A stretch of DNA of 64,000 nucleotides from Straminergon stramineum (lineage: Eukaryota; Streptophyta; Bryopsida; Hypnales; Calliergonaceae), in assembly GCA_963920665.1 (NCBI GenBank), contig OY987263.1, forward strand, positions 38,366,547 through 38,430,546, in the 5' to 3' direction. Shown here piece by piece: positions 1 through 14,666 of this stretch. The translations under genes were made by a program, and so were the position numbers. Below the pieces are notes generated by a model that saw nothing but the letters and a program-made list of their open reading frames with translations, ran no database searches and had not been told where the DNA came from. Numbering within the stretch: the first letter of the stretch is position 1; each line of letters opens with the position of its first letter.

Positions 1-480
1 AAAATTATCATAATTCATATCCGGGATGTGCCAAATCCCAATTGAAATGAACAAAAGTTGGAATGAATACAAGTTGAAGAACTTGACATCAAGAAAGTCC
101 CATGAGTGGGTTATTCAATGTCATCAATGTAAATACTTCATCAACATTCAATTTCCATATAGATGCTAAAATACACATTTTTGTAGCAATACAAACATAT
201 AATGATTGATTCAAAGGTATACCTCAAAGGTAATTGCTATGAGCAAACAAGCTTGCACTAACGATATTATACTTGTGAGCATACTTCAGGTTTATGGTAT
301 CAACCCAAAATGGCTATCACATTATAAGATGATGTTGATAAGTTCAACAAATGCTACAAGAATAGCATAGAAAGAGGATAGTAACCTTTGAGAGAAAAAT
401 ATGATTTCATTCATATTTAGTCAATCATCACAGCCTAGAAAAATACAATGGGAATCAAAAATATGTATAACACATATGAA
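1..480 (-). repeat. Dispersed repeat family A, inverted partial copy
   Basis: Read as its reverse complement, this stretch matches the repeat near 20.88-21.16 kb. Shared blocks include TTGATTCAAAGGTATACCT, the preceding block that mentions a first-strand CATATGGATGTT-like stretch, and the block ending in TTCAACTTGTACTT. The same blocks occur around 10.6-10.8 kb. There is no coding potential. It is probably the end of an old transposon whose remainder lies outside the window. Similarity was judged by eye, so boundaries are approximate. Confidence 0.6.
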
Positions 481-3400
481 TGGAAAAGAGGTGACAACTC
501 GTGAAGAATAAAAATATCACTTTTATCATTATTTAGAAATGATAATTAAAGTGGTAGTACTTTCCACTCAAAAGATGGGTCATGTCCTTTTTGTCCCCCC
601 CTAACTTCCAAAAATTGAGAGTCGTTGATATTTTGTATCCCGCCTCTCCAATGCCGTTGATATCAAAAAACAACTTGGGATACAGATATGGATATTGTAT
701 GGATACGAATATAGATATGGGATACTATACTAGAATGGGACCCTAGGTATGGATATGGATATTGTACTAGTTCTAGATACAGATACGAATACATGATATC
801 ATACTAGAACGGAAACTAGATACAAATGCAGACACAATAGACTGGGATAAATCCCATATGGAATGCCAAACTAATGGCTTTTCAAAATTACAAATAGGAA
901 GAGGGGAAGGGAGGGTGAGGTAACAAATTAAATTTCAATTATTGTTTTTAAACCTAGGGGAAAGGAAATGAATTTAAATAAATGTGATTTTTTTTTATAG
1001 TTTGTCCACTCAAAAGACAAGGGACACAATCAATGATAGCATTGAGTGATTTAGAAATGAGACATGCTTGACACCTTCGGAATATTTGATTTTGTTTTAA
1101 GTCTTATAAACTTAGTTACCAAAATGTAGTAGATTTATAGGTTCATCTTTATGCTTTTTGGTCTATTAATACATGGATTATATATTAGTTACCTTAGCTA
1201 TTAGTACTCAAATGATATATTTTGTCCATATTGGTTTCTTTTATTATGATAATATTTCTAATTCATTATGATAATATTTCCATAGATTATTAGTTGTTTT
1301 CCATTTGCCATTAATTTATATGTCTTTAGCAATAGTTCACTTTGTTTCTAATAAGTATTCTAGTATGTTCTGACATTTTAATACTTTTGACATTTTGATT
1401 TGTTTCAAAAAGCATATACTAAAATTGAATTATTTAATCCAAATATTGATTTTCTTCAAATATAAATTTTGAATATATTCAAAAAATTCAAAAAATTCAA
1501 AGTATTGACACAAATTGGACTTGAATATGTTCCTAAAGTGATAGCAAATTGTTGAACCCATGTTTTCTTTTAGAAAGTTTATTTCCAAAAATGATTATTG
1601 GGAAAAATTCTCCAAAACCAATGGACTAAAACACAAAATTGCAAATTTTAAGAGAGTAAATAACTTTATACTAGAGTTTTAGAAAATAGATTTTAAAAAA
1701 TTGGCCATTGTCTCTAATTAAGAGAGGCTTGTAGTCAACTAATTATATCTTAATAAACAATACCATCTTCTTAATCTAGATTCTAGAATAAAAATGCAAA
1801 AACAATAATTATGAATATAGTCGATTACAAGCAACAATCCACTAGTTCTTAACCCCTAACAAATCATTAATTATAGCTCTGAGATCGAATTGAAACACAC
1901 TATAGTAACTTAACCTTACGAATTTTTTTTTAAAAATTGTGATAATTGAATTTTGAAATGCATTCCACAAGTTATTTTTTCAAAAAGATGTTCTAATTGC
2001 CCCCAAAACAAGATTGTCCATAACTTTCACATAATAAATTCAAATAAAACAAATTAAAGTTTTCTATGTAGATAAAATTACAATCTATGAGAAAAAAATT
2101 TAGAGTTTCTTGAAATTTTTTTTGGGGGGTGATTTTCTCGCTAAACTAAAAAAAAGGGTTGAGTGTGCCATAACTTTTGCTTCCAAGCACCAATTGAAAA
2201 AAAAATAATAATGATATTTCCAGAAAGCTAATGTGTTTTTACATTTTTACAATAAATTTAAGAAAATCATGACAAAATAATATTGAAGTCGTAGGAGTTT
2301 GTCTAAAATCCATTTTGTCCACTAAATGACCAATGGGACTTTAGAGGTTAACATTTGTAAGGTATAAATTTAGAAGACTTTGATTTATAAATATTCTATA
2401 TTTCAAAGGATATTGGTCGGTCTAGCCTCAAATGATTACTTTTTCAATTCAAATAAGACCCCTAAAATAACTTGAATAAAAAATAAAAACAAAAGTCTTT
2501 GAAAATCAATATGATTAGAACTAAACGTTTTGAATCTTAAAAAAGAAATTCTCAATATAATGACAAATATTCAATCTAAAACCTATTTTTAAAAGGAATT
2601 TTCAATTTTTAGCTTCCAAATTTATTGAAAAATATTAGTGTGTGTAGTAGTTGATTGGGCATATAGATATGATCTATGTATTGTGCTTCACAACTATTAT
2701 TTGAAAGTCATCATTAAATCATTATTCTAAGTTATATTTTATAAGGCATCTTTACAATTTTGAAAATCTACACTACCCTTTAGTCCTTAATACCTTAAGG
2801 AATTAAGAGGCTCAATTTTAATACTATATTTAGATTTTTATTATATAGCTTGCTTAAGGAATTTCACTCAATACCACATTCAAATGAACTTAATTATGTG
2901 GATAATATACCAATAAGAAAATTCTATTAAAATTTTGAATGAAAATAATTTATTTTTTGAAATTGGACAAGAATTGCTTTGCCCTCTATAAGCCCTAATT
3001 GACTTTAGCAGCTCTATAAATAGAATTAAGAAAAATGAACAGTGGTAGATATTTTATTTACCAAAGACAATTAGTACTAACTTATTTGCATAATTAGTTG
3101 ATCCTTCAAGGACAAAGCCTTTTATAATGTACTCAAACTTCAAAGTCTTTTATTTTGTATGTTCTATAATAACACTAGATATAGATGGAATTTTTATTTT
3201 TTAGGAATAATATCACACGTCTTCTATAATACATTCAATTTTTAGAGCTACTTGAAAAGGGTTGAAATTACAATGAAAATTTGAAGAAAAAAAACTCATA
3301 CCAAGTAGAAAATGTACTTCAAAAATCTAAAAATTTCTTCATAGGTTACAACATTGAAAGTCTTAGTGTGAGAATTTTTTGTTTCTATGCTTAGCCCCTA

Positions 3401-5800
3401 AGGATTAAGTGTTCAAATTTTTAACAATGGATGAATGCAAACATAGACGAAGCATTGAAGCATAAACATACATATTTTGTTTTTCATCCACCTAATTGTT
3501 GAAGATTCTTGTCTTAGTTTGAATCCATTTTACTATATTAATTTTCAAGACTTTGCTTTGCAAATATTCTATAGTACAAATTGTACAACTTTGTTTCGCC
3601 TCAAAAAATAACTTTTATAGTGAAAAAATGACTCCTCAAAATTGACTAAAATAATGAAAATTGTAAAATTTTTAAAGAAATAATTATAAGAAGAAATGAA
3701 CATTGTGCAAAAAAATTCTTATGAAAAACACAAATCTACAATTAATTTTAGAAGGAATTTTAGATCTAGGCCAAAATATTTATTGATAAATATTGGTTAA
3801 AGTAGTATTAGATCCAACCTTATGGATAATATTTTACAAATTTTGTTCAAGAATAAATATTAAAATATTATTCTATATTTCAATTTATAAACCATCTTTA
3901 CAATTTTGGAAATTTGAACTACCCCCTAGTCCTTGGTCTTAGTAAGACTTGGCCCTGTGTGGCCAAAGTAGTTATCGAAATACTCTAATTAGTGGACCAA
4001 TAGGTGCATTCTTTATTTCTAAAGTGAAGTCATCTATTGAGCTTTCTCGGTCGCAACATCCCTCTAGGGTTAAAGAGTTAGAAATTTGATTATAGACTCT
4101 CAACCACAAATCATAATAAAATATTCATTGTTATAATATTCAAAGTAGAATGAAACTAGATTTAGAAAGCTTCATTTTTTTTCTCAAATAAAAAATTACT
4201 ATCTTCAATGTTAAAATCAAGTTTTCACCCCTCATTGCCCAAAGTTTGTCAATGTGTTGTATTCGCTATAGAATCTACTTATTGTTTAGGAAATCTGTTA
4301 GAGTGACTCTTACACAAATACTTACACACTTCAAAAATTGTCATAACTAATTGAGGGATTAGATTTTTTCAACAAACTTTAGACATGATGGACTTTGGGA
4401 CATTAAAAATCTACTTGTTGTCTAGGGAATTGATCCACTGCACCAATGGTAGCACTATCCAATGTATAGCAAGAATTCCGAATATATATAATATTCATCT
4501 TGCATTGAAAATGTATGAGCTTCGCCACAAGGCCATGTTTTTATTCTAAAAAAAACTATTTTGGGCTTGTGAAGGTAGTGAGGGTTAAGAACAAATGCCT
4601 AAAGTACTAAAATCCCTTACATGGATATTTTGTTTTTTTAAACATTATCTGGTATGTAATCAAAAAATAGGTATCGAACTAAACTTGATTGTGTGTTGTA
4701 CCACTAGCAAAATGGTACACTAAATTCTACACTAAATAGGGGTATTAAGGGTACCCACACTAATTAATCGACATTCCACACTATATAAATATATATCTTT
4801 ACAGTACATGAGTAGTTATTGAAGTGTCCAGAGGATGTACATCATGTTTCAAACATCTGCAGTTTTCTACAATCAATCCCTTTAATTTTTTGGTCCCCTT
4901 CATACCCCTATTCAGTGTAGATGAAAATGATTTGTTTCTTCATATTAGTAAGAATTGTTTGACCATTCATAAGACGTGTTTTCGAAAATCGTTTTTTTGT
5001 CACTTAAGACCTCAAAGGAATAATATTGTAATGATGTTCTTGATAGCAATATGATATAAATTTTATTATTTAAAAACAATAGATATTTCACACAATTAAT
5101 ATCAAGGGATGAAATATTTTACTATCTTAGTTTTTGCAAATTCAATCAACAAATCCAGTTTGAAAGAGAAATTAGCTTTGAGAAGTTGACCTAATTAAGA
5201 AGGCATAAAAAAGACAACATATAATTAAAGAGTTTCAAAAAGTATTTAGCCAACGAATTCATTTTCTGTTTCATGCCTAGCATTGGGCAACAATTTTAGG
5301 GTGTCAACAATACGGTTTATCCAATTTCTATATTTTTGATGTATAAAAAATTAATTTTCTTTGCATACGCATAACGCATTGGAATTGCTATTTGTATGAC
5401 TAGTAAGGAAGAAATAATGTTGTTCTCATGAATTAGTCTTTCACCAAATTTGCTAATTAGTGTAAGATGGAATTTGAGCCAATCATTCAAGATTTGCATG
5501 CTAAAATTCAAATTTGTATTTTGAGTGAGTTGTCAAAGTGGAATGCTTTGAAATGGATTTAATAACTAGTTATAAATACTTTTCAAGTTTGATGGTATAT
5601 ACAAATAATTTTTCATATGCATGATGCACAACATTCTTTTTTTGGATGAAAACCTCAAAACAACTATAGAACACACCTTTTATAACATATCTAACTATAG
5701 TTCACAAGCCCTTGGGTCATTAGAGGGATATTTCCTAACTTATAAGTACTTGATGAGTTTTAAGGCATATAAAGTTTTCCAACACAATAGAGGAGATCTA
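481..5800. other. Gene-free AT-rich region
   Basis: No reading frame longer than about 75 codons occurs here and none resembles a protein family. The stretch is strongly AT-rich with many A and T runs. Phrases such as CATAACTTT followed by TCATAAAT-like text around 2.0 kb resemble wording in repeat family A at 24.2 kb, so the area is probably very old transposon sequence. No RNA gene or other structured element was recognised. Confidence 0.6.
655..845 (+). repeat. Degenerate GATAC/GATAT hexamer-type repeat
   Basis: About 190 bases are built from imperfect short units such as GATACAGATATGGATATTG and GATACGAATATAGATATGG, with a longer unit around 'atactagaa.gggac' appearing twice. It is a low-complexity tract that does not code. 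Confidence 0.6.
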
Positions 5801-6680
5801 GCCAAAAAGAAGGCCGTTCTAGGCTTGTTCCTCCATTGATGTTCCCTAGCAATGAGGGCACGGTTGACAATAGGCAACTGTCATAAATTTTTGAAAATTT
5901 TTTTTGTGAAAAAAAAAAAAGTTGGTCTTGAAGTCGGCAGAAAAGTCGACAAAATTTTTTTAAAAAAAAAAAAAAAAAAAAAAAGTGACATGGCCACCTC
6001 CCAACTACATCAGTACACTACGGTGGCACAGTTCCCCGAGTTCCCCGCTACCGGGAACTCACAACCCTCTATTTGACCAGATCTCCTCTAATGCACTAGA
6101 AAAAATTTCAACCCTCAAAGGGGCTACTTCCCTTTGAGAAGTTCCCCTCAAAGGAACACACAACCCCTTTGAGGAATAGTGGTCACTATTCATCATCATT
6201 GATGAATAGTGCCACAATAAAAAAATATTTTTAAAAAAATATTTTTTAATAAAATAATAATAATAATAATAAATATTTAAAAATTTCAAATAATATTAAA
6301 ATAATAATAGCAATCTGACGTGGTCGTAATAATGCCACATCAGATCTCACAATTTTGTAATTTTGAATTTATTTTAAGATTAATGTTTTAATTATTTTTA
6401 AATTATTTTTTAAATTCTTGAATTAAACTGTCCGGCGTGAATGAGGCTCTGCAATTTGTTGGCCGGGGAAAAAAATTTAATAATAATAATAATAATTTTT
6501 TTGGCCTCTGTTCCCTGTCGTTCCTTGCTGTCCGAGACTCACAGCCCCTTAGAGGGTTCATATTTTTTCTAATGAAAACTTTTTCACTCCTCAAAGTCTG
6601 CTTAAAGTCTATTTTAGGAGCCACCTCGAAAGCTTCCTATACTTTGAACCCCTAAAACCGGTGGAGACATTTGTTGAATA
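5800..6680 (+). mobile_element. Small transposon-like unit (family B) with internal direct repeat
   Basis: The segment from about 5.81 to 6.06 kb matches 36.59-36.80 kb: both read 'ggcttgttcc', then 'agcaatgagggca', 'ttggtcttgaa', an A-rich run, 'gacatggc', and 'cccaactacatca/cccgactacatca'. Two blocks inside it (about 6.03-6.18 and 6.51-6.65 kb) are diverged direct copies of each other, sharing a GTTCCC...CCG.GA.CTCACA..CC pattern and then 'tctaatg...ctcaaag'. Microsatellite ATA/TAA runs and a long A run lie inside. It has no protein gene, so it would be a non-autonomous element. Ends are not resolved. Confidence 0.5.
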
Positions 6681-7129
6681 GTGCAAATATAGTGTGATGA
6701 GGGAATGAAATTCAAAACTCTACACCAAATTTTGCATAGAGCCTATAGTGAAGGTAGGGTGTTCTAAAAGCAACCCTACTCTAAAGCAACGACTTACACA
6801 CTAGTATATTTTTTCTTTCTTCAATGAACCAATAGTGTACATTTTAAGAAGTGATCATTTTTATTGACCATTGTATTTCAACTTCAAAAATTCATAGCTA
6901 ATTCCACATTTCAAGAGTTGGTTGGTCTCTTCTAGTGACCGTTGTGTTTCAATTTCAGAAATTCATAACTAATTCCAAGAAGGTCCAAAAAATATGAAAC
7001 TACTTGGGTTAAAAAGATGCCAATTCCATTTTCCTTCCTACTAAAATTTACTGAAAATTGTTTCTACAGAGTTTAGCTTCCCCACACATAAACGCAATTA
7101 ACTCTTAAAAGGTTGCTTTCAGAGCTGAC

Positions 7130-9560
7130 TCCGTCATTGACAAAGTGTACACCATATACAGTGAGTCCACAAAGAATCCCCAATCCTACACACTCAGTAG
7201 ATGCTCACTCTTAGATATTCATGCTTATTATATAAGCTAAGACATGGGAGTTGAGTTTTCATTGTCCACTGACAGCGAGTGTATTCTGAAATTGTTGAAA
7301 GCTAATATAGCATCTTTGTCCACATACTCCATTACATCATGTGCCGCACATGCCACGTTATCTTGGAGTGTACCAAATTATTTTGTCACATTCCAGTTTG
7401 AATTTTCAAGAGGCTGGTGAGGTAAGCTTACTTAACATGCTAAAATGCAAAGAAATGGGCATTTTCCAGTCAGACACCCATCCAAACCTCCGTCAGGTCA
7501 ACATCAAATTCCAAAAGCAGTTAACTTAACTTAGTTTTAAAAGCAGGAATGCAACTATTAGTTTTGCACTCTCACCAGCAACAAAGCTGGCCATTGGAAC
7601 CCCAGCCTCATGAACCAGTATAAGTTATTTCATGATTTTTGAAATGCCCAATTTGATCAATGGATTCCCAATTGAAAGGTTCATGACTGTATTTTAGAAG
7701 AAGAAGAAAGAAAGAAATTCTTATGAATTTGCCAAGTCGAACTTAGTGTGAAAGACTGGTACTGACAAATGAATGAAAAAAAAGCACCAAAAAAACCCCA
7801 ACAACTTATTTGCATATTTGACCACAGGGATCTTGCATTACAATTGTGTGAGAACAATGTAAATACTCCAAAAAAAAATCATTTTTTGTTATTAGCACAC
7901 GTATAGTGAGAACATGTGTAATAAATTTCAGAAACTTTGGCCATATTCTGCCCCTAAAAACAGACTCCAATGAAAGCAGACTCACTCTGAGCAGTGAGTG
8001 AGAAAGTAAGGTAGTAACTTATAATTTTGTGAAGATCCTGGCCAATCCTACTAAGAGAACTGTCTTTCAGTAGATGCTCTCTCTCACTAGTCAGTCATGC
8101 TAACTAAGAAGAACTAAGATAACTTTAACTTATGTGTGCGAGTGGAGTTGTCATTGTCTACAGTCAGTGAGTGAGTGAGTGCGCTCTGCAACGTGAATGT
8201 TGAAAGCTACCGTAACTTCATGTAATGTAAGAGCTGCATCTTCGTCCATTTGCCAAGAACTCCGTACATCACATGCCACCTCCGTCATCTTGTTGTACCT
8301 GTCGGGATTTGTCACCTTCAAGTTTCACAAGAAGTAAGTTAACTTAACTTACGAGCCAAAATGCGAAATTCATGCCGGTGCCCATCCCAACCTCCATCAG
8401 GCGGGTGTTCAACATCAATTCTAAGCTAAGTTTTGTTTTTAAAAACTCAAGCTGAAAATCAAATCAACACAACCATTTTTGCACTCTGAAACTCTAACTG
8501 AACCAGTATTTCCTGATTTTGAAAGGACCAATTTTGAGCGTATCTAACTTTAGTTCACATCCCCTTTGCATGAGGTCATTTGAGAGATATTTCATAACTT
8601 ATAAGTACTCAACGAGTTCCAAGACATATGGAGTTTTCTAACAAATACTCGCAGGCTCAGTCCACATTTTGAATCTCATTCCCTTGTCATACTAATATGT
8701 ATGCACTATTTAACAAATGCAAGTCTCCATGGGGGTAAGAGCTTTTGAGGTTGCCCCTAAAACAAACTCCAAACTCCAGAGCAGACTCTTAACCAATGTG
8801 CATCAGAGGGGACGTTTTCAGATGCTTGGATTCTGGATTCTCAAAAAATCCTTTTGATCAAACCTTATAATCTTGAAATCCATATTGTGGATCCTCTTGA
8901 AAATTGCTGATTTGCACACATCACTGAGTTGGCTACAAATTGGAATGGTGAAAACTTCCATAACAAAGTAAGCTTACTGATGAAGTTATTCCATTTGCTC
9001 TAGAAAATGCAAAAAAAACTACTCACTTTTGTTGTCTGCTCTGTGACGCACAGGGGTTAAGAGAGAGGGAGAATTTACTAGTAACTTATAATTTTGTGAA
9101 GAATCCCAATCCTACTAACTTACAGTAAATGCTCACTCTAGTCATGCTAAGATAAGATTTGGGAGTGGAATTTTCATTGTCTACAGTGAGTGTGCTTGCA
9201 ACGAGAACATTGAAAGCTAACGTAAGTTAATGTAGCATCTTCGTCCATTTGCTAAAATAATACATCATATGCCACCTCAGTCATCTTGTTGTACGGGATT
9301 TGTCACATTCAAATTTCTCAAGAGGTAGGCCTACACGCCAAAATGCAAAATTCATGTGCCCATCCAAACCTCCGTCAGGTCAACATCAATTCTAAGGTAA
9401 TAGTTTTAAAATTCAAGCTGGAAATCAACGCAACCATTTTTTGCACTCTGAAACTCAAGCCATTTAAACCTCTAATTGAACCAGTATTTCATGATTATAA
9501 AAGGACCTATTCAATCAATGAATTCCTAAAGGTTCATGACTATGTTTTAGGGTAAAAACA
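7130..9560 (+). repeat. Three-copy diverged tandem duplication
   Basis: Three related segments lie in tandem at about 7.13-7.70, 7.99-8.53 and 9.06-9.56 kb. Each carries in the same order: 'aatcctac', 'gatgctcactct', 'tcattgtcta', 'gttgaaagcta', 'catcttcgtccat', 'acatcat/acatcac atgcc', 'catccaaacctccgtcaggtcaacatca', 'tttgcactct', and 'gaaccagta' followed by 'catgatt'. Copies 2 and 3 are closest. No frame stays open across any copy, so this looks like non-coding duplicated sequence or an old satellite-like expansion. Confidence 0.75.
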
Positions 9561-11450
9561 AAACCTGTTAAAGTTGCCATATCTAGTGCAAAAGAGCTAC
9601 TAGTTTTGGGGAAAAAAACCCCTTATTTTTTGCATATTCAACCATAAGATCTTGCATTAGACTTGTATGAGAACGTGTGCAACAAATTTCAGAAACTTTA
9701 GCCCTTTAGATTGTAAAATATAATAGGTAAGGGATCAAAATGAAAAAAGGAATAGCTTGTTACACCTTGTTTTACTAACAATTTTCAAATTTTGAATTTG
9801 CTTCACTTAAATTTTCTTACACTTTAGAGTTTTGAGGTAACTATTAAGATTTAGATAAAAGTGCACATGGTGTGGCAAAAGTACACATGAACAAAAAAAT
9901 TACATGCTTTGAACAATTTGCAATCACCTAGTTTAATTAAAGTCAAATGTATGTGCCTAGAATAGTTTGAATTTTTTTTGTAGTATGTGCGAAATTTACA
10001 TACTTTAAGAAAATCCATACTTTGATTAAATAATTCAATTTTTAGTACATGATTTCAAAAACAACATTTAACTTCAATGGTATTACAAAAGTAAGACATA
10101 TTGTAATACTTTTTACAAAAAAAGGGAGTTAATGCTACGAGACATACAGTCAAATTAATGGAAAATTTAAAACAACTAGCAATCTTTGGAAATGTTATCA
10201 TATTAAAAAAAATTCAATATGTACAAAAGACATCACTTGTATACTAATATATAACTAATACATAATCCATTAATAGAATAGAATGTATAAGATGAACATA
10301 TGGATCAACCACATTTTGGATACCAAGTGTGCAATAATTATCCCGAATGTTTTGTTTATGAATCAATGCTATCATTGTAATACACCACTTTACCATATTT
10401 AAGTGATGATACAAGGGGTATTTTAGATCTTCAAGAATTTTCATCTCCTTTCCTATTCATATGTGTCAGACATATTCTTAATTCAAACTACAATGTTTTT
10501 CCGTATTATGAAGATTGATTGAATGTAAATGGAATCATGTTTTCATCTCTCTCTCTATATATATTTGAATATTTATTCCATCTCTCTGTATATATTTGAA
10601 TTAATCATCATCACATATTTCCATAGCCATAAGCATGTGTGTTTCAACATCCATATGAAAATTGAATGTTGATGGCATTGGTTAGCCCATTTATAAGAAT
10701 CTTTCGATGTTAAATTCCTTGTCTAGCTTCTTCTTTGCCTCTTTTTGCTTCTTCACTACGTTCTTCAACTTGTACTTAGTCCAACTTTTGCCTATTAGAT
10801 GGAGTCAGACATATTCTCTATCCCTTAAGTAAATATAAGAGTTTTTATAAGGAAAAGAATAATTATTTATTTATAATTTCAAAGAATAATTTTAAAATAT
10901 AGTTATTCATTTGATAGTACAAACATAGTTATTCAATCTAATATACAAATATTAAATGAATAAATTTACACAATGATGTACAATATGCCATTTTGATGCA
11001 AACTATTTATTCTAGTTGCATTTTAGCCCCACCCAAAGGTAGGCATGATCATGGTTACTTTTTCTAAAATTTTGTTAGGTTTAAATCTTCAGAGTGACAA
11101 ATTTTGTTGGAAATCTATGAAAAATAATTTCCATCTATCAAGAAATTGCTATGTAGTGATAGATATAAGATTGATGGGAAAATAAGATTGTGAGTAGTTA
11201 TAAAATGGAATTGAAACATGTCAATCCTAATAGTGCGCTTGTCCTAATAGATAATCTATACTATATGGAACTTTTTGTTTAAAACAAAATTGTAAAAATT
11301 GAGTTTCAAAATGAATCTTATATATGTTAGTTTTTCATAAAAGAATCCAAATGGCCTACTAAATAAGACTCTCATTAGAGAAATTTGGGACTCTCTAAAA
11401 GGTTGCCAAAAAGTGTCAAAAGGGACCTTTGTATTATATTTATTTTTCAT
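9560..11450 (+). repeat. Dispersed repeat family A, copy
   Basis: This segment aligns by eye in the same orientation with 19.4-21.3 kb. Shared landmarks in order include 'gatcttgcatta', 'aaatttcag', 'tttagattgtaa', 'gtgcacatggtgtg', 'tacataatcca', 'ttcttcaacttgtactta' and 'agttataaaatggaattgaaa'. The front part is also shared with 23.45-23.6 kb. No open frame exceeds 70 codons. It is probably a non-autonomous transposon or the internal non-coding part of a large one. Confidence 0.65.
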
Positions 11451-14400
11451 GAGGAGGAACTTTTTCTCTATTCTTAATTACATTGTCAAATAGAGAGAGG
11501 TTTCTCTCAAGAAATCATGGAGATCTTGGCTACGATCAAAAATGGCTTAGGAACACAAGTAGATATATTCATGTAAAACCTTGAATCTTGTTTGTTCAAT
11601 CTTCTAGATTGTTGTAGAACTAGTCCCCATTGGCCTATCATGTTTAGATTCTAGGTTGGTATATGGATTAAAGTAGGGATCAAAAACCATATGATACATA
11701 ATGAATAGAGCCAACAACACATCATGAGATATCATCAATGAAAATGGCTGCAAAACTTTCAAACTCAATCTGTTATTCATCAATCCAACCTTATTGTAAG
11801 AATTGAGTAAGTTTTGACCATATGCGCCATCAATCCCACTTCATCACCATAATACAAAATGAGGCTAAGAAATGATTTGATCCATTCTGCCCACAACAAT
11901 AAGGTTTACAAAAAAAATTAAAAGCCACAAGTCACAACATACAAGTCTTTAAAGTCTCCTTCAAACTCCAACTCTTTGAGTTGAACTTTGGTTTGATGCC
12001 ACTAAAGCTTCACAAGTATAAATTATAAGAATAATAGATTTCCAAAAAGCTAATAAATTTTTTTATTCTTTCTCTAAATTTCAAATCATATTAACACTTT
12101 GTCCAAATTTTATGGTTGCCTAAAGTTTTGGCCTTTAAAATTGAAGGTTGCAAACCCTCCTTGACTTCAACACTTACAATTAACTCATATGAACTTTAAA
12201 TAAAATGAATGATAGTTTTGTCAAAAGCTAACAAAATTTTCTTCATCTTCTCAAATTTTCATTGCAAACAAAATTTTTTCCGTTTTCTATAATTGGTGAA
12301 GTCTTTGCCATTGTAATTAGGAGGCAATAGACTTTCCTCCACTCAAACAAATACAATTTTTGAATATCAACTCCAATTCAAGAAAGTGACATCATTTTAG
12401 AAATACAAAATCATAATATTCAATTCCTTCAAATTTCAATAAATTTTTTATAAAATATAACACATTATGACTCTTTAAACATTTGAGCCTTACAACAACA
12501 ACAAGAAAGATGATGAATAGTGCCCCCTCTACCAGCTTACCTTATCTTCTACCTTAATTACATAAGTCAAGTGAATTTCAGCTTATACTTTAATCATGTG
12601 ACTCTCCTATCATTCATTAAACATTTATTTTGACCATAAAACTCATTTGCAAGTATCCTCATTTTGAAGTTAAATCACCCCAAAATTACTAGAAGGCAAA
12701 TTATTTGTATATTTTTGTCTTACAATTTTATATACACAAAAGAAAATTTAAAATAACTTCTAAATATAAAATAAAGGGAATTGGATCTAACACATGTCTA
12801 TTAGAGGTAAAAAAATAGAGATTTTTAAAAGAATATCACTCCATTTGAAAGAACTTGAGAATGTTTTTGATGTTAGTTGCAACATATTTTGCACAGTTTG
12901 CCTTAGTTGAAGGATTGACTTGCCCTTCTAACCATTATTGATGATCATGTCTTTTTTTAATAGGCATAACTATACAATAATATTGGTCAATATCAAGACC
13001 CTTACAACACCCTTCAAATGTCACCTCTTGACTTACGAACTTGACACATCCAACTTGTAAGAAGATCACCAAAGTTCAAGCATTATATTGAAGGTTCCCA
13101 TGCCCAATAGAAAAGTTCTGGACTCTCTAGAGGGCTGCCAATGCTTGACAAGCCAATCTATTTCTAGAGCCTATTGAAGCTACTCAAAAGAGGTTTTTTT
13201 TGACAAAACAAAGATTCACTTTGTGTGAATATCGGGAGTTCAAAGAAGTATATTTTAATTTTCTATTTTGCAATCGTCAAAGGAAGGTGCTTCAGGAGTG
13301 CTTTCAAATATCAAAACAACACTTGTCACAACCTTAACTAATAGTACTTGAGAATGAATACTTTGACATTTGGAAGTGACGAAGTGCAAAAATAGGGGAA
13401 AAGTTCCTCAAGTAAAATAAATGTAATGTACTAAGGGTCCCTCTTGGCACTTCCTAGCAGCCCTATGGAGAATCTACAATTTCTCTAATGCATTACTACT
13501 CCATGTGAAGTTGCTTTGGCAGTCCAGAAAGCCCAACTTCTTCTTGTGAACGCTCATATGGTGGTGCAAGACTAAATAATAGCAGAGGTTGATCCAGCAG
13601 TTGTGATAAAGAAATTCAAATTTAAACTCCAGTTGACATTCTTCATTTTGAGATTCAAAATCTCCCCTCTAATTGGACAAACTAAAATCCAAAGTGAAAA
13701 AAGAAACAAGAAAGTACATTAAAATGATGAAGCTCCTCAACAATCCCTCCTCTTTGTAGTTTGTTTGTTAGTGAGAAGATGTCATCTTGAAACCACTTCA
13801 AGTGATGTCAATTTTTTTACTATCCCCTCAAAATTGGCAAGCAACCCTGCCTTCCCCTCCCCACCTCAAGTGGAAAATCAATAGCCATTGATGAATTTAG
13901 AAAATAAAAGGAATCCCCTCTACTGTCGTTGATTTGAATTTTGAAAAAAATTAGAAGCCATTGATCAAAGATGGCTGCCACTAGTGACCCATGTTCATTA
14001 GGGTTACACAAATCTTTTTTGAAGCGTGCTTGCTGTGACTTGCATTGCATCTTCTACTTCGAGGTTTAACTTTATTAGCACTTTGTAATTGCTGAGAAAG
14101 AAGGTGTGTGGATGTTGTACATAGTAGAGAGTGAGGGAGATGTAATGTAAATATGCTACTTTGAGAAATTTCTTGGTGCAAAGTACGTTTTGCTGTAGAG
14201 TTGTGGAGTAGTGCTTTATTTGGCAATTTCGAGGCACCACTCAGACTTAGGTTAGAGAGAGAGAACGAGCTTCATTCTCCATGTGTTGGAGAAGGGCTGT
14301 CGAAGACAATTTGACACGTTCCAACCGAAGCATTCAGGTAATTGAAATTTTTGTTGATTTCAGCTTTGTTGGATTTTAGAGTAACTAATCAAGGTATTGT

Positions 14401-14660
14401 TAGGAGAGTCTTTAAGACATGTTGGAGTGGATTGACTAGAAGGAAGAACTGCCCACATTTGTTCTTTTCTAGAGTTCATTTATGAATTGTTCATTCATAG
14501 CTTGCTTGACCAATCCATATATTAAGCTTTGTAAAATGTTAATTCAACTTTGTAAAATCTATGTTGGGGTGGATTGATTGGGAGGAGGAAGAGGAGCAAT
14601 TGGTAGTATGTTTAAGGTTCAAAGGAGCTTATTGATGTTAGAGCTTTCTGTTGTGCCATT
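11450..14660. other. Gene-free region with short repeat fragments
   Basis: No supported gene. At about 13.10-13.19 kb (forward) there is a block 'ttctggactctct.gagggctgcca...gacaagc' whose reverse complement recurs near 19.02-19.10 kb; a related block is at 13.44-13.50 kb. The stretch 13.98-14.34 kb is richer in G and C and may be the leader of the Rep-like pseudogene that follows, but nothing defines a promoter. Confidence 0.5.
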
Positions 14661-14666
14661 TCAGAA

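Noticed and set aside
6403..6655. Frames of about 73 codons on both strands with poly-Asn or poly-Leu runs
   Set aside because: They come from the AAT/TTA microsatellite inside the family B transposon unit.
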